From contig NZ_NCSM01000081.1 of assembly GCF_002224125.1 (NCBI RefSeq), positions 1-64,000 on the forward strand: DNA of 64,000 nucleotides, written 5' to 3'. The stretch comes from Streptomyces sp. NBS 14/10. Its GTDB lineage: Bacteria; Actinomycetota; Actinomycetes; Streptomycetales; Streptomycetaceae. The position numbers and the translations under genes are program-made. The notes below the pieces were generated by a model. It did not search any database and had not been told where the DNA came from. It saw only the letters and a list, made by a program, of their open reading frames with translations. Shown here one piece after another: positions 19,673 through 28,209 of this stretch (positions are counted from its first letter, which is position 1; each line of letters starts with the position of its first letter).

Positions 19673-20698
19673 TCACAGATGTTCCGGTGCGCTGATGCCG
19701 AGCAGATGCAGGCCACCGGCAAGCACCGTCCCGGCGGCCTCGGCAAGGGCCAGCCGGGAACGGTGGGCGGCCAAGGGTTTCTGCTCGCCGCGCGGCAGGG
19801 GCGGGCACGCGTCGTGGAAGCGGAAGAAGGCGTCGGCGGTGGCCTCGAGGTGCCGGGCGAGCCGGTCGGGGGCGCGGTGGCGGGCGGCGGATTCGAGGAG
19901 GCGGGGGTAGTCGCCGAGGAGGGAGATGAGGGCGAGGGCGGTGGGATGGTGGTAAGCACTGTCGGCTCCGATGCCATCTGAGCCGTACCCCACCCCAAGA
20001 TCGACCCCATTCCTGAGGAGGCCGCGAACCCGGGCATGGGCGTACCGCACGCGGAACAGCGGATTGCTCTCGCGCTGGGCGAGGAGCCGACCGGGATCGA
20101 GATCGGGCAGATCGTGCAAGGCGGCCCGCAGCAACGCCCAACGGCCGGCGTCACCCCCGAGCCGCCCCACCAGCTCCTCAGCGCTGACCCCAGCAGGCCG
20201 CACAGCAAGCACCTCACCCCCGCCGGCGACCTCGCACTCACCCCCACAAACGCCCACAAGCCGCCCCACGACGGCCCCGACCAACGCCGCACGCACCTCC
20301 CGCGCGGGCGCGAGCCGCACCAAGGTCCCGACCAGAACATCCGAGCGCCCGTAGTCCGTGCCGCGCTCCAGCACGTCGCGTACAAGCGCGGCATGCCCGC
20401 CGGGATCGACGGTGATGTTCAAAAACCCGGGCCCGGCGATCTCCACCCCGGCGATCCCAGGCGTAACCACCAGCCGCCGCCGCAACACCTCGGCCACCCG
20501 CAAGGCGACCGCGGGCCCCCCGCCATCGACACCCCGGGCAAGCTGAAGCGCCACATTGGTCGCGTAATCCCCACACCCCGCCCGCGGCGGAGCCTGCACC
20601 TTCACCCGCTCCGGCAGCACAGCCACCCGCAGCTCGTCGGCCTCGACGGCACGGCGCACGGTCTGCAGCACGGTGCGGGAGAGCTGGGCGGGTGTCAC
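19673..20698 (-). CDS. nrtL: ArgS-related anticodon-binding protein (NrtL-like)
   Basis: The 341-residue protein resembles the two ends of arginyl-tRNA synthetase joined together. It has an N-terminal Add-1-like domain ([29 protein letters not shown]) and a C-terminal DALR helical domain ([19 protein letters not shown] to the end, [10 protein letters not shown]). The central catalytic Rossmann domain with its HIGH and KMSKS motifs is absent, so it cannot aminoacylate. This architecture matches the Streptomyces family called NrtL; its role is unknown. The GTG at 20698 is chosen by the alignment-like start [14 protein letters not shown]; the ribosome site is weak. Confidence 0.8.
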   Translation of the reverse strand: MTPAQLSRTVLQTVRRAVEADELRVAVLPERVKVQAPPRAGCGDYATNVALQLARGVDGGGPAVALRVAEVLRRRLVVTPGIAGVEIAGPGFLNITVDPGGHAALVRDVLERGTDYGRSDVLVGTLVRLAPAREVRAALVGAVVGRLVGVCGGECEVAGGGEVLAVRPAGVSAEELVGRLGGDAGRWALLRAALHDLPDLDPGRLLAQRESNPLFRVRYAHARVRGLLRNGVDLGVGYGSDGIGADSAYHHPTALALISLLGDYPRLLESAARHRAPDRLARHLEATADAFFRFHDACPPLPRGEQKPLAAHRSRLALAEAAGTVLAGGLHLLGISAPEHL

Positions 20699-20947
20699 GG
20701 CACAAGCGTATGGGAGGAGGGGGGCGTCCCCGCGAATGGGTTTCGCCCCTCGGACGGCGAGGACGCGCCCTGACGGCCCCGGGAAACACAACCGGAGCAG
20801 CCACAAGCACACACCCGCCCACCCCAAACCGACCCGGCCCCGACCCGACAACCGGCCGCGGGAACCGGAACAGCGGGAACCCAAGACAGGAGAACCCGGA
20901 CAGCGGGAACCGAGACAGGGGACAGCCCGCCCCGGCCCCCACCGCCA

Positions 20948-20972
20948 GGCCCACGGACTCAGCCCGTGGGCC
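20948..20972 (-). terminator. Hairpin spanning the response regulator stop codon
   Basis: A perfect 9-bp stem GGCCCACGG / CCGTGGGCC has the complement of the TGA stop (20959-20961) in its seven-base loop. There is no T-run. It probably acts as a GC-only terminator. The rest of the gap to nrtL (20699-20947) holds only short repeats of a GACAGCGGGAACC type. Confidence 0.6.
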
Positions 20973-21387
20973 CCACAACGGGCTCCGCATCCCCAGGCGC
21001 CGCAGCCGCGGCGCCTGGCGTCATCAACCGACGCACCAGCTTTACCAGCGCGGCAGGCTCAAAGGGTTTCGCAAGGAACGCATCCACCCCCGCGGCCCTG
21101 CCGCTATCCACTTCGTACTGCGTACACGCGCTGATGATCGCGACGGGCACATGACACGTACGCGCATCGGCACGTAACCGGGACGCCGTATGCAGCCCAT
21201 CCAGTCTGGGCATCACGACATCGAGAGTGATCACATCGGGCCGCACCTGGTGAACGATCTCCAGGCACTCGGCACCATCGGCCGCGGTCACGACCTCGAA
21301 GCCCTCAAGCTCGAGGTTGACCCTGATCAGCTGCCGGATGACCTTGTTGTCGTCGACGACAAGGACCCGGCCGGACAACCCAGGCAC
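20959..21387 (-). CDS. Single-domain response regulator (CheY-like)
   Basis: The 142-residue receiver domain has no output domain. The acidic pocket is VLVVDDNK, the phosphorylation site is the Asp in VITLDVVMPRLDG (near residue 54), the switch Ser is in VAIISACTQ and the conserved Lys in DAFLAKPFEP. A short Ala/Pro-rich tail follows. No histidine kinase gene is nearby, so its partner must act in trans. Confidence 0.93.
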   Translation of the reverse strand: MPGLSGRVLVVDDNKVIRQLIRVNLELEGFEVVTAADGAECLEIVHQVRPDVITLDVVMPRLDGLHTASRLRADARTCHVPVAIISACTQYEVDSGRAAGVDAFLAKPFEPAALVKLVRRLMTPGAAAAAPGDAEPVVGPTG

Positions 21388-21670
21388 ATCTCGAAGGGTA
21401 GGCGCGCACCCAGCGCTGCGTCCGGGTTTTGCCCACTTCCGCCACGTGCGTGGGACCTTTCCTCAAGACCCCACCACCAAGCCCCCGAATGCGGTATACC
21501 CCCCTCCGCTCCCCGCCCCGCCCCACCCCCTCACACCCGCCGAGCACCCCCACCCCCTACCCCGCCGAGCACCCCAATCGGCCACCCGCCTGCCACCCCC
21601 GAAAAGCGTTCATGACCACCCCGAGCAAGCTGGTAGGGTTCTACCCGTCGCCACAAACAACAGCGACACC

Positions 21671-21742
21671 GCCCCCGTAGCTCAGGGGATAGAGCAACGG
21701 CCTCCGGAGCCGTGTGCGCAGGTTCGAATCCTGCCGGGGGCA
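21671..21742 (+). tRNA. tRNA-Arg (anticodon CCG)
   Basis: The cloverleaf can be folded by eye: acceptor GCCCCCG / CGGGGGC with discriminator A, D-stem GCTC/GAGC, anticodon stem ACGGC/GCCGT around loop CTCCGGA (anticodon CCG), T-stem GCAGG/CCTGC around TTCGAAT. CC follows the discriminator base directly. The gene is the insertion target of the element to its right; the duplicated segment starts in the anticodon loop at 21701. Confidence 0.97.
21701..21728 (+). other. Attachment-site core in the tRNA-Arg gene (attL-like)
   Basis: The segment runs from the anticodon loop to the T-loop of tRNA-Arg and has a 26/28 match at 35463-35490. Homology stops at TTCGAA on both sides. It is read as the chromosome-side att core because the int gene lies next to it and the tRNA stays intact. 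Confidence 0.75.
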
Positions 21743-21759
21743 CCTTGATTCAGGTGCCC

Positions 21760-21799
21760 AAGACCCCGTCACCAGCGGAAACGCTGAGGTCGGGGTCTT
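21760..21799 (+). terminator. Hairpin terminator after tRNA-Arg
   Basis: Arms AAGACCCCG (21760-21768) and CGGGGTCTT (21791-21799) form a 9-bp stem, 18 bases downstream of the tRNA. The stem lies on the element side of the att core, so the element supplies the tRNA terminator. Confidence 0.7.
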
Positions 21800-21848
21800 C
21801 GCGTATGTGCAGGCGTGTGCGGCCCGGAGCGGCCGTGTGTCGGGGTCC

Positions 21849-21865
21849 GTGGACTATTCGTGGAC
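21849..21865 (+). repeat. GTGGAC-N5-GTGGAC pair near the left att core
   Basis: Two GTGGAC hexamers with an 11-bp period lie about 120 bases inside the element from the tRNA core. The same arrangement, with the same orientation and spacing, occurs at 35383. They are candidate integrase arm-binding sites. Confidence 0.5.
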
Positions 21866-21918
21866 AGAATCTCGGTGCGTCTTCCCAGGTCAGCCAGCAC
21901 ATGTGAGGCCGACAGCCG

Positions 21919-22302
21919 TCACCCGGCATCCGGCCATTGCTCAGGGAACCGGGGTGGCTCCAAGCCAGCCTGCCGTTCGGCTCGTCGCGCGTTCTCACCG
22001 CGGAGCGAGGTCAACCACGGCCAGAGATCCGGGAGCGGCTGTGCCGAGCACGCCAACCGGTGCTCGACACGGCACCGCTGATAAGGGTCTGGCGGGCATA
22101 CTCCGTAGACGGCCACTCGCCCATCTGACAGCTCGATCCACCGATGCTCCGCCGGCACCGTGTGGGCCAGCGGGTTCATGTCCGGCTCCAGCAACACCCA
22201 GTCCTGCTCAAGCGTCGCCACTCGGTCTTGCAACAGGCCACAGTACGGACACCGCGACTGCCCGCCGCGCAGCCGGCGTGGCTCCTCCTCCGAATACCCC
22301 AT
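21919..22302 (-). CDS. DUF6083-like small zinc-finger-type protein
   Basis: The 127-residue protein starts MGYSEEEPRRLRGGQSRCPYCGLL. The CPYC pair and a second pair (CPPDPYQRC) suggest metal binding. A basic Arg-rich stretch (ENARRAERQ) is near the C-terminus. It resembles the family I know as DUF6083, common next to integrases in Streptomyces elements; the function is unknown. It lies between the tRNA att core and int, on the same strand as int but beyond a hairpin, so it has its own promoter. Confidence 0.7.
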   Translation of the reverse strand: MGYSEEEPRRLRGGQSRCPYCGLLQDRVATLEQDWVLLEPDMNPLAHTVPAEHRWIELSDGRVAVYGVCPPDPYQRCRVEHRLACSAQPLPDLWPWLTSLRGENARRAERQAGLEPPRFPEQWPDAG

Positions 22303-22451
22303 ACGGTGAGGGTCGACAGCCCTGCGGCATATTCGTAGAGATGAATTGGACGGAACCTCTGAGCCGTCCGATCATCAGTGATACGAAAAGCGACGCGGCA
22401 GGTGCACTCAGCATCTACCGGCCGCCGGTATACGGCTGATACACGACAATG

Positions 22452-22474
22452 CCCTCCGCTCGTGTAAGCGGAGG
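22452..22474 (-). terminator. Terminator of the repSA-xis-int operon
   Basis: A perfect 9-bp stem CCCTCCGCT / AGCGGAGGG with a five-base loop sits 20 bases after the int stop codon. The nearby sequence 22303-22450 is comparatively AT-rich and shows no gene. Confidence 0.7.
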
Positions 22475-22494
22475 GAATTGGTGGGCTTGCTTGG

Positions 22495-23868
22495 TCATTC
22501 GTATTCGCGCAACAGATCCTCGATCTTGCGGTTGGCGATCTCCTGCCGTCCGTCGATGCACTTGGCGTAACGGCTCAGCAGCACCTCAACACTGTTGCCC
22601 GCGCGCTCGGCCACTTCGGTCGGGTCCACCCCGGAGTTGAGCCATGTCGACAGCGCCGAGTGCCGCAGATCGTACGGCCGCGCGGCAAGCGGTGAGGCGA
22701 CCGCGGCCGGCGGAAGCGCCAGCGCACGGGCCTCCTGCCAGACGCGGTAGTACGTCGAAGAGCCGACCACTCCCCCGCGCTCATTGGCGAACAGCCGCCC
22801 GTCCTCGGCGGTGCCGAAGATATCGAGATGCTGCCGAAGGATGGCGACGAGCTGGGACGGGATCGGTACGAGCCGGACCTCCTCCGTCGGCCGGTTCTTC
22901 AGGCCCCGGTCGTCGTGGGTCTCGCCAGAGTCCGTCCATCGCTTGCCGACACTGGGACGCGTCCTGTTCAGGAGGACCGTCCCCCAGCCAACCTCGGGGA
23001 GCTTCACGTCCGCGGCGGTAAGGCCGACGGCCTCAGCCGGGCGCAGAGCACCGTAGTACATGCAAGCGAACAGGCCGACGAGTCGGCGGCCGCGCGCACG
23101 GTCGTACCCACCGACATACGAGACCGCGGTCAGCAGGGAACGAGCCTGCTCAGGATTGGCGACCACCCGAGGATCGACCTCCCCGGCGACCTTCGGCTTC
23201 TTCCAGCGGATACCCGTGATCGGGTTCTCCTTGAACTCCCCGAGATCAACCGCGTAATGCAGAGCGTTGACCAGTGTCCGTCGCTTACGTCGAACGGTCT
23301 CTGCAGCGGCCGGCGTCCCATCGAGCTTCAGCTTGAGCGAGTCCAGGACGGCCCTGCCGATCGCGGCGTCACCGAGGTCCGAGAGCGGGCGCGACGCTTT
23401 TGCCACCCAGTGCAAGGCATTCGTGATCTCGGCCGGTACTTCGCGCTCCTCCGGACCAGGAAGGACAAAGGCCCAGTTACGGAGCGCCTTCCTGATCAGG
23501 TCCTCGAACGGCCGGCCCGGACGCGCGTCGAGAAGAGCCATGGTCACAGCGGTCAGCGACTCGTTGATCCCGTTGCGCGTATTGGGCGCCGCGTGCGGCC
23601 ACTTCATGGCCAGATACTTCAGCGCGAAGGCGTACCAGGTCATCGAGGCCGCCTTTTCGACCATGGATTCGGGTAGTCCCGTCACCGTGTCGAACTCTTC
23701 TCCGGCGTGGGCGGCGCGGAGCAGCTTGGAACGGTAATGGTCCGCCAGTCCTTTGGTGCGGAACTGCTCGGAGAACACGTTCCCGGCGACAGTCCATCGG
23801 ACGTCATAGGAGGACTTCTTGGTGTTCCGCTTTCGGACGCCCCACACCTTCACGTCGAGAGACTTCAT
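22495..23868 (-). CDS. int: Tyrosine-family site-specific integrase
   Basis: It integrates and, with Xis, excises the element at the tRNA att sites. From the ATG at 23868 (MKSLDVKVWGVRKRNTKKSS) it is 457 residues. The N-terminal arm- and core-binding region is followed by the catalytic domain: first Arg in MYYGALRPAEAVGL, the R-H pair in PYDLRHSALSTWL, and the nucleophile Tyr in LLSRYAKCIDG near the C-terminus. GGAGGAGG precedes the start. The ATG overlaps the xis stop by ATGA, so the two are co-translated. Confidence 0.96.
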   Translation of the reverse strand: MKSLDVKVWGVRKRNTKKSSYDVRWTVAGNVFSEQFRTKGLADHYRSKLLRAAHAGEEFDTVTGLPESMVEKAASMTWYAFALKYLAMKWPHAAPNTRNGINESLTAVTMALLDARPGRPFEDLIRKALRNWAFVLPGPEEREVPAEITNALHWVAKASRPLSDLGDAAIGRAVLDSLKLKLDGTPAAAETVRRKRRTLVNALHYAVDLGEFKENPITGIRWKKPKVAGEVDPRVVANPEQARSLLTAVSYVGGYDRARGRRLVGLFACMYYGALRPAEAVGLTAADVKLPEVGWGTVLLNRTRPSVGKRWTDSGETHDDRGLKNRPTEEVRLVPIPSQLVAILRQHLDIFGTAEDGRLFANERGGVVGSSTYYRVWQEARALALPPAAVASPLAARPYDLRHSALSTWLNSGVDPTEVAERAGNSVEVLLSRYAKCIDGRQEIANRKIEDLLREYE

Positions 23869-24059
23869 GCCGCCTCCTCCAACTGCCCAAGCCAAGCGGT
23901 GAAGTCACTCCGCCACACACGGAGTTCACCGTTGGGCAGCTTGAAAGCAGCCGGCCCCTGCCCCAACTCGCGCCACCGGTAGAAAGTACGGCGGGACACC
24001 CCGCCCAGTTCCGCAAGGATCTGCGGGACGGTCATCAGTTCGTCGCGGCGGCGGTCCAT
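23865..24059 (-). CDS. xis: Excisionase-type helix-turn-helix protein
   Basis: The 64-residue protein starts MDRRRDELMTVPQILAELGG. A MerR-like winged HTH (VPQILAELGGVSRRTFYRWRELG, then KLPNGELRVWRSDFTAWL) is the usual Xis/AlpA fold. GAAGGAG lies seven bases before the ATG. The start is inside the last codons of repSA (25-base overlap) and the stop overlaps int, the compact repSA-xis-int arrangement of pSAM2. Confidence 0.9.
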   Translation of the reverse strand: MDRRRDELMTVPQILAELGGVSRRTFYRWRELGQGPAAFKLPNGELRVWRSDFTAWLGQLEEAA

Positions 24060-25396
24060 GTCGGTTCTCCTTCCGTTCCGGGGGCGGGTTCGAGGGATGC
24101 GGCAAGCCAGGCTTCGGTGTCGGACAGGCCGGTGCCAGCGAAGACCCAGTGGGCGAGGACGTACGTCGTCTCGGTCTCCGCTCGGTTGGCTGCTGCGGCT
24201 TGTGCTCGGCTCCATTGGGCTCGGGCATCGCGGAGGGCGCCGAGGGTGGTGGAGTAGCGGCGGGACTTGGTGGAGAAGTGGCCGCGGAAGCCGAGCATGT
24301 GGGCCCAGGCGCGCAGGCGGAGGTGTTCCAGGTCCTTGCGGGCGCCGAGGGTCCAGGCGGTTCGGATGAGGCGGCGGGCGTGGTCGCTGATGTCGAGCTG
24401 GGCGAGTTCGGCCGCGAACTTCAGCGGGCGGTCGAGTGCGCCCGTCGCGGTCTCTGCGCCCTTGGTGGCGTACTTGGCGATGTACGCCGCTACGGCCCGC
24501 TCGGTCAGCTCCTGGCCGCCGTTGAAGTCGGCCGAGCGGATCGTGCGGACGTCGAGCTGGCGGCCGAAGGTGAAGGTGTGGGCGCGGCCGTCGATCACCC
24601 GACCGTCGACGCGGGTCTTGGCGGCGGCAGCCTCGATGGCGTCGGTGAGCAGTTCGGCAGTGGCCCAGGCCGGGGGCGGGGTGTCGCCGCCGCTGGGGCC
24701 GTCGAGGCGGATCACGGCGTGGAAGTGGACGGCGCCGCGCTTCTGGTACTCGGCGACCTTGGCGAAGGAGACGCGGGCGTGTTCACGGAAGCGGCGCTGT
24801 GACAGGCCCGCACGCTTGGCGATCTCCCGGCGCAAGTGGATGGAGAAGCGGCGCCAGAGGAGACCGGCGTGGGCGTTCCACAGCACGGCTACTTCGTAGT
24901 CGTACGTGTCGGGATCGAGCGGTGTGCCAAGGGCGTGGTCGTCCTGGCCGTGGTGGGTGCCGCAGCGGCAGGGGCGGCCGTCGGTGCGGCGGTTGTGGAC
25001 CGGGCCGAAGCCGGGGGCGGTGAAGGTGGCGAAGACGCGGGGGTGGGCGGCGACCTGTTCCGGGGTGCCCTTGCCGCCGCGCAGTCCGGCGGTGATGAGG
25101 TGGAAGGTGTCGCGGCGGTAGACCTCAGCGCAGGCGGGGCAGCGGGTGGTGCGGCGGTTGTTGCAGCGGACGAGCAGCTGGCCGGCCGGGAGGGTGGTCG
25201 AGTCGAAGTGCTGGAGAACGCGGCCGATCTCACCCGTGGTGGTGTCGACGTCGTACTCGGTGCGGTGGCCGTCGAGGCGGATCGGGTTGGTGCAGCCGCC
25301 GAGTCCGGAGAGCTGGCGAAGGATACCGGGCAGGGTGCCGTGAGCGGCGAGGTTGCTGAGTTCCGGGAGCGGGGGCGGGGCGGTGCGGGTGAAGAT
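24035..25396 (-). CDS. repSA: Rolling-circle replication initiator (RepSA-like), apparent ATC start
   Basis: The protein starts the autonomous replication of the excised element. It is 453 residues if started at ATC 25396 (I/M-FTRTAPPPLPELSNLAAHG). Cys pairs (CNNRRTTRCPACAEVY), a CRCGTHHG motif, the metal-binding HFHAVIRLDG loop (residues about 225) and the later AAYIAKYATKG segment with the presumed Tyr fit the pSAM2 Rep family. A GAAGGAG site lies seven bases before the ATC. I find no ATG, GTG or TTG in frame nearby; the next GTG is about 170 codons inside and would remove conserved sequence. Confidence 0.85.
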   Translation of the reverse strand: MFTRTAPPPLPELSNLAAHGTLPGILRQLSGLGGCTNPIRLDGHRTEYDVDTTTGEIGRVLQHFDSTTLPAGQLLVRCNNRRTTRCPACAEVYRRDTFHLITAGLRGGKGTPEQVAAHPRVFATFTAPGFGPVHNRRTDGRPCRCGTHHGQDDHALGTPLDPDTYDYEVAVLWNAHAGLLWRRFSIHLRREIAKRAGLSQRRFREHARVSFAKVAEYQKRGAVHFHAVIRLDGPSGGDTPPPAWATAELLTDAIEAAAAKTRVDGRVIDGRAHTFTFGRQLDVRTIRSADFNGGQELTERAVAAYIAKYATKGAETATGALDRPLKFAAELAQLDISDHARRLIRTAWTLGARKDLEHLRLRAWAHMLGFRGHFSTKSRRYSTTLGALRDARAQWSRAQAAAANRAETETTYVLAHWVFAGTGLSDTEAWLAASLEPAPGTEGEPTWTAAATN

Positions 25397-25491
25397 GGCG
25401 GTGCTCCTTCTGACGGGTGTTGTCGGGAGGAATGGGCCGCCGGGGCGGCGGATGCTTGGCCGTGTCGCGCCGCCCCGGAGGTCAGGGAGTG

Positions 25492-25737
25492 TCAGCGCCG
25501 GTTGTGCTCGCGGAGGAGTGAGCGAAGGACCACGGCGGCGATGGCCACGGAGACGGTCGTGACGGCGACGGCGGCCAGGAGCGCGGTGAGGACGACGCCA
25601 CCGACGAGCACGGCCGCGACCGTCTTCTGATCGACGGAGAGGGACGGGAGGCCGCGCCGGACGGGCGCCGGGTCGGTCGGGGCGTGGGTGTGGACGGGCG
25701 GCGGGGTCGGGTTGTCCGGGTACTTGGGCTGGAACAC
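25492..25737 (-). CDS. SpdD-like small membrane protein
   Basis: This is a spread-type protein involved in passing the element along recipient hyphae. It has 81 residues from the GTG at 25737 (FQPKYPDNPTPPPVHTH): a Pro/His-rich N-terminus, then a hydrophobic stretch of about 30 residues (VAAVLVGGVVLTALLAAVAV) and a basic end. A longer start at 25770 (MTRRVDEEK) is possible, and an ACTCGTCTA box lies there. Assignment rests on size, composition and context. Confidence 0.65.
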   Translation of the reverse strand: MFQPKYPDNPTPPPVHTHAPTDPAPVRRGLPSLSVDQKTVAAVLVGGVVLTALLAAVAVTTVSVAIAAVVLRSLLREHNRR

Positions 25738-25762
25738 AGTCACCTTCTCCTCATCTACTCGT

Positions 25763-25957
25763 CTAGTCATGTGAGCCGTTTACGACGCCCACGCCGGTCC
25801 GCGTGCCGGACTCGATGGCGGGGGCCAGGAAGCTGTGCGAGAGCCAGAAACCGAACAAGGCGATGAGGACGACGATCCAGGGGCGGACGCCGAGGAACTT
25901 GATTGCTCCCCAGGCGAAGAAGCCGAGGACGACGACGAGCGGCAGGCTGACGGTCAC
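25763..25957 (-). CDS. Small two-helix membrane protein of the transfer region
   Basis: From the GTG at 25957 (VTVSLPLVVVLGFFAWGAIK) it has 64 residues with two hydrophobic segments (about 3-20 and 27-45) and a polar tail. It lies between the SpdD-like gene and a small transfer gene and is probably another spread protein. No catalytic motif is seen. Confidence 0.6.
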   Translation of the reverse strand: MTVSLPLVVVLGFFAWGAIKFLGVRPWIVVLIALFGFWLSHSFLAPAIESGTRTGVGVVNGSHD

Positions 25958-25973
25958 TGTGGTCCGGGTCCTT

Positions 25974-26165
25974 TCAGCGGATGGGGCAGCGGTGGGTGCG
26001 GGCGGCCAGTTCGGCGGCGGCGCGGCTGTCGTAGTCGGCGGAGAAGCCGCAGCGCGGGGCAGTGCAGGCGGCGGTGTGCTTCTCACGGCCCCGGTTGTCG
26101 TAGGCGGTTCCGACCTGGACGGGGCCGATGCGGGTGACGTTGCGGAAGTTCCGGTTGGCGGTCAC
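25974..26165 (-). CDS. Small mobile-element transfer protein
   Basis: The 63-residue protein starts VTANRNFRNVTRIGPVQVG at the GTG at 26165, with GAGGGAG upstream. Conserved-looking features are TRIGPVQVG, REKHTAACTAPRCGFSADY with two Cys, and a C-terminal AARTHRCPIR that could complete a metal site. Very similar short proteins recur in Streptomyces AICEs beside spd genes. The role is unknown. Confidence 0.7.
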   Translation of the reverse strand: MTANRNFRNVTRIGPVQVGTAYDNRGREKHTAACTAPRCGFSADYDSRAAAELAARTHRCPIR

Positions 26166-26178
26166 GGCGGTCTCCCTC

Positions 26179-26799
26179 TCAGATGTGTGTGGCGATGGCT
26201 TCGGCCATGGGGGCCGGGACGCCGAGGCGGGTGCGGAGGGTTGGGGTGTCGATAGGGGCGCCGGTACGGGCGTGATGTTCGGCGGCGACCTTGCGGGCGT
26301 GTTCGACCAGGGCGGATGGGACCGGTACTGGTGGGGCCTGTGTCGGTGCCTCGATGGCCGGTTGGACAGGCGGCTCGGGCGTGGTTTCGGGCTCGTCCTC
26401 CTGGTCCTCGACGACCTCCGTACCGGGGTCTGTCTCGGGCGCGGTGTGGGCGAGGAGGGTTCCGCCAAGGAAGGCGACGGCAGGCCAGCCCGCGACGAGG
26501 ATGCGCAGCCAGGCCGGGACATTGCCGAGGTCAAGAAGGCCGGCGGTGGCGACGTTGGCGCCGAGGGATGCGGCGAGTGCGGTGGCGAACCAGCACCAGG
26601 CCGCCGCTTTGGTCGTACCGGAGCGCAGTCGGCGCCAGGCGGCGACCAGCAGCAGATCGACGGAGACGGGATAGGCCCAGGCTTTCCACCCGTCCTGTCC
26701 GGCCGCCATGGCAAGGTCGTGGAGGTGGGCGAAGGACAGCGCGGCGGCGATGAGCGCTTGGACGAGTACCGCGTCGACGCGGGCCAGGCGGGCGCGCAT
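26179..26799 (-). CDS. DUF2637 membrane protein
   Basis: The 206 residues have four hydrophobic segments in the first 115 (starting LVQALIAAALSFAHLHDLAMAAG), the typical DUF2637 layout, followed by an acidic Pro-rich linker and a C-terminal helical stretch (LVEHARKVAAEHHARTG) resembling a small DNA-binding tail. Proteins of this kind sit beside tra in AICEs and are counted among the Spd proteins that aid intramycelial spread. It is 33 bases downstream of the translocase gene. Confidence 0.8.
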   Translation of the reverse strand: MRARLARVDAVLVQALIAAALSFAHLHDLAMAAGQDGWKAWAYPVSVDLLLVAAWRRLRSGTTKAAAWCWFATALAASLGANVATAGLLDLGNVPAWLRILVAGWPAVAFLGGTLLAHTAPETDPGTEVVEDQEDEPETTPEPPVQPAIEAPTQAPPVPVPSALVEHARKVAAEHHARTGAPIDTPTLRTRLGVPAPMAEAIATHI

Positions 26800-26832
26800 G
26801 ATGCGGCTCCTTCCGGAGTCGGGCGGGGAAGG

Positions 26833-28209
26833 TCAGTCGGTAACCGGGTGGGGCAGGACGACGGGTGCCGCGGCCTCGACCGGGCGCACGGGCACGTCCG
26901 ACCGGAAGGGCTTCAGCGCGGCCAGGTCGGGCACCATGTGCGCCGATTCCTGGCAGGTCTCGGCGGCGTCGCCCAGGGAGAGAAACGGGGTCCGGATGCG
27001 GGACCAGCCGCCGGAGGTGTCGCCCGCCACGGCCAGGCCGGGGCGTTCGGGGGCGATGGAGCAGGCCGCATGCACCGCTTCGGGTGCGATGTCGCCGAGC
27101 GCCATCTTGGCGGAGGCTTCGTCATTGACGCGGTGGCACACGCGGCCGGTGAGCTGGGCGCGGAGCATGGTGGCGCCCTTGCCGAGTTCGGCGCCGAAGC
27201 GCTGTCCGCAGACTTCCAGGTAGATGCCGGCGGCTCGCCCGAGCTGGGCGAGCCGGATGAGCTGGGTGACCATCTCGTCCCGGCGTTCCTCGTCCTTTTT
27301 GGTGGCCACGAGGAACAGCTCTGCCACCTCGTCCACGAAGAGCACGACGGGCACCGGGCGTTCGTCCTCGGGTAGTCCCCAGATGTCGGAGGTGATCTCC
27401 TCGTCCGGGGTTTCCGGGGCTATGCCCTGCCGGGCCCTGATCAGGTCGTATCGGTCCTCCATCTCCTTGACCAGCGTGGGCAGCAGTTCGGCGGCCTGGT
27501 CCGGGTCCGTGGCGAGCGCCGAAAGCCGGGGTGCGAAGGGAGCCAGTTCGACACCGCGCTTGCAGTCGATGCCGACCAGGGCGACCGGCTGCCGGGCGAG
27601 TCCGGCGATCAGGTGGCGCAGGTACATGGACTTGCCGGACAGGGTGGCGCCGAGGGTGAGTTGGTGCGGGATGGTGCGGTAGTCGCGTATGAACGGCGTC
27701 GCGTCCTCTCGCAGCGCGACCGGCACCTTGAGGAAGCCGCCCACGGCCTTGTGTGGCATACGCACCCGCCGTAAGACGTCGTAGCCCACGAGCCTCAGCT
27801 CGACGACCCCCGGCTTGACGGTGGTGACGTACGCGGAATGAACGCCCCAGGCGTGCCGCAGCCGTTCGGCGGACGCGGCGATGTCGGCGGGTTCCTGGCC
27901 GGGCGCCAGGCGAAGGCGAAGCTTCAACCCGGTCAGAGTGGGGCGGATGATGCCCCGGTGCGGCGGTACGGGCCGCACCTCGCGCTGCGTCATGGCCTTC
28001 ATAGCGAGGACCCGCAGTCGGGAGGGCGCCACGGTCAGGCCGCACGCTTCCATGACCGAGCCGTACGAGCTGAGCAGCCGGACCGTGGACACCGGGAGGC
28101 CGATCGTGGACCAGTAAGCCGCCGGGTGCTTGGCCCGGGCGTAGGCGGCCCCGCCGCCGAGTACGGCAACAGGACCACCCACTTCGAGAAGCGTCGTCAG
28201 GTCGGACAT
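26833..28209 (-). CDS. FtsK/TraB-type DNA translocase (TraSA-like)
   Basis: This hexameric motor moves double-stranded element DNA into the recipient. It has 458 residues from the ATG at 28209 (MSDLTTLLEVGGPVAVLGGG). A short hydrophobic N-terminus precedes the P-loop LGATLSGKSMYL (residues about 190), Walker B VVLFVDEVAEL and an FtsK-like region with LIRLAQLGRAAGIYLEVCGQ. It overlaps the upstream regulatory gene (TGATG), so transfer and regulator genes are coupled. Confidence 0.93.
   Translation of the reverse strand: MSDLTTLLEVGGPVAVLGGGAAYARAKHPAAYWSTIGLPVSTVRLLSSYGSVMEACGLTVAPSRLRVLAMKAMTQREVRPVPPHRGIIRPTLTGLKLRLRLAPGQEPADIAASAERLRHAWGVHSAYVTTVKPGVVELRLVGYDVLRRVRMPHKAVGGFLKVPVALREDATPFIRDYRTIPHQLTLGATLSGKSMYLRHLIAGLARQPVALVGIDCKRGVELAPFAPRLSALATDPDQAAELLPTLVKEMEDRYDLIRARQGIAPETPDEEITSDIWGLPEDERPVPVVLFVDEVAELFLVATKKDEERRDEMVTQLIRLAQLGRAAGIYLEVCGQRFGAELGKGATMLRAQLTGRVCHRVNDEASAKMALGDIAPEAVHAACSIAPERPGLAVAGDTSGGWSRIRTPFLSLGDAAETCQESAHMVPDLAALKPFRSDVPVRPVEAAAPVVLPHPVTD

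Noticed and set aside
18262..20394. A 710-codon open frame covering lysA and most of nrtL
   Set aside because: Only the part from 19653 has LysA similarity; the upstream half has the composition of an antisense or off-frame shadow of nrtL.
24836..25630. A 264-codon plus-strand open frame opposite repSA
   Set aside because: Gly/Val/Ala shadow composition; the minus strand carries the clear RepSA-like protein.
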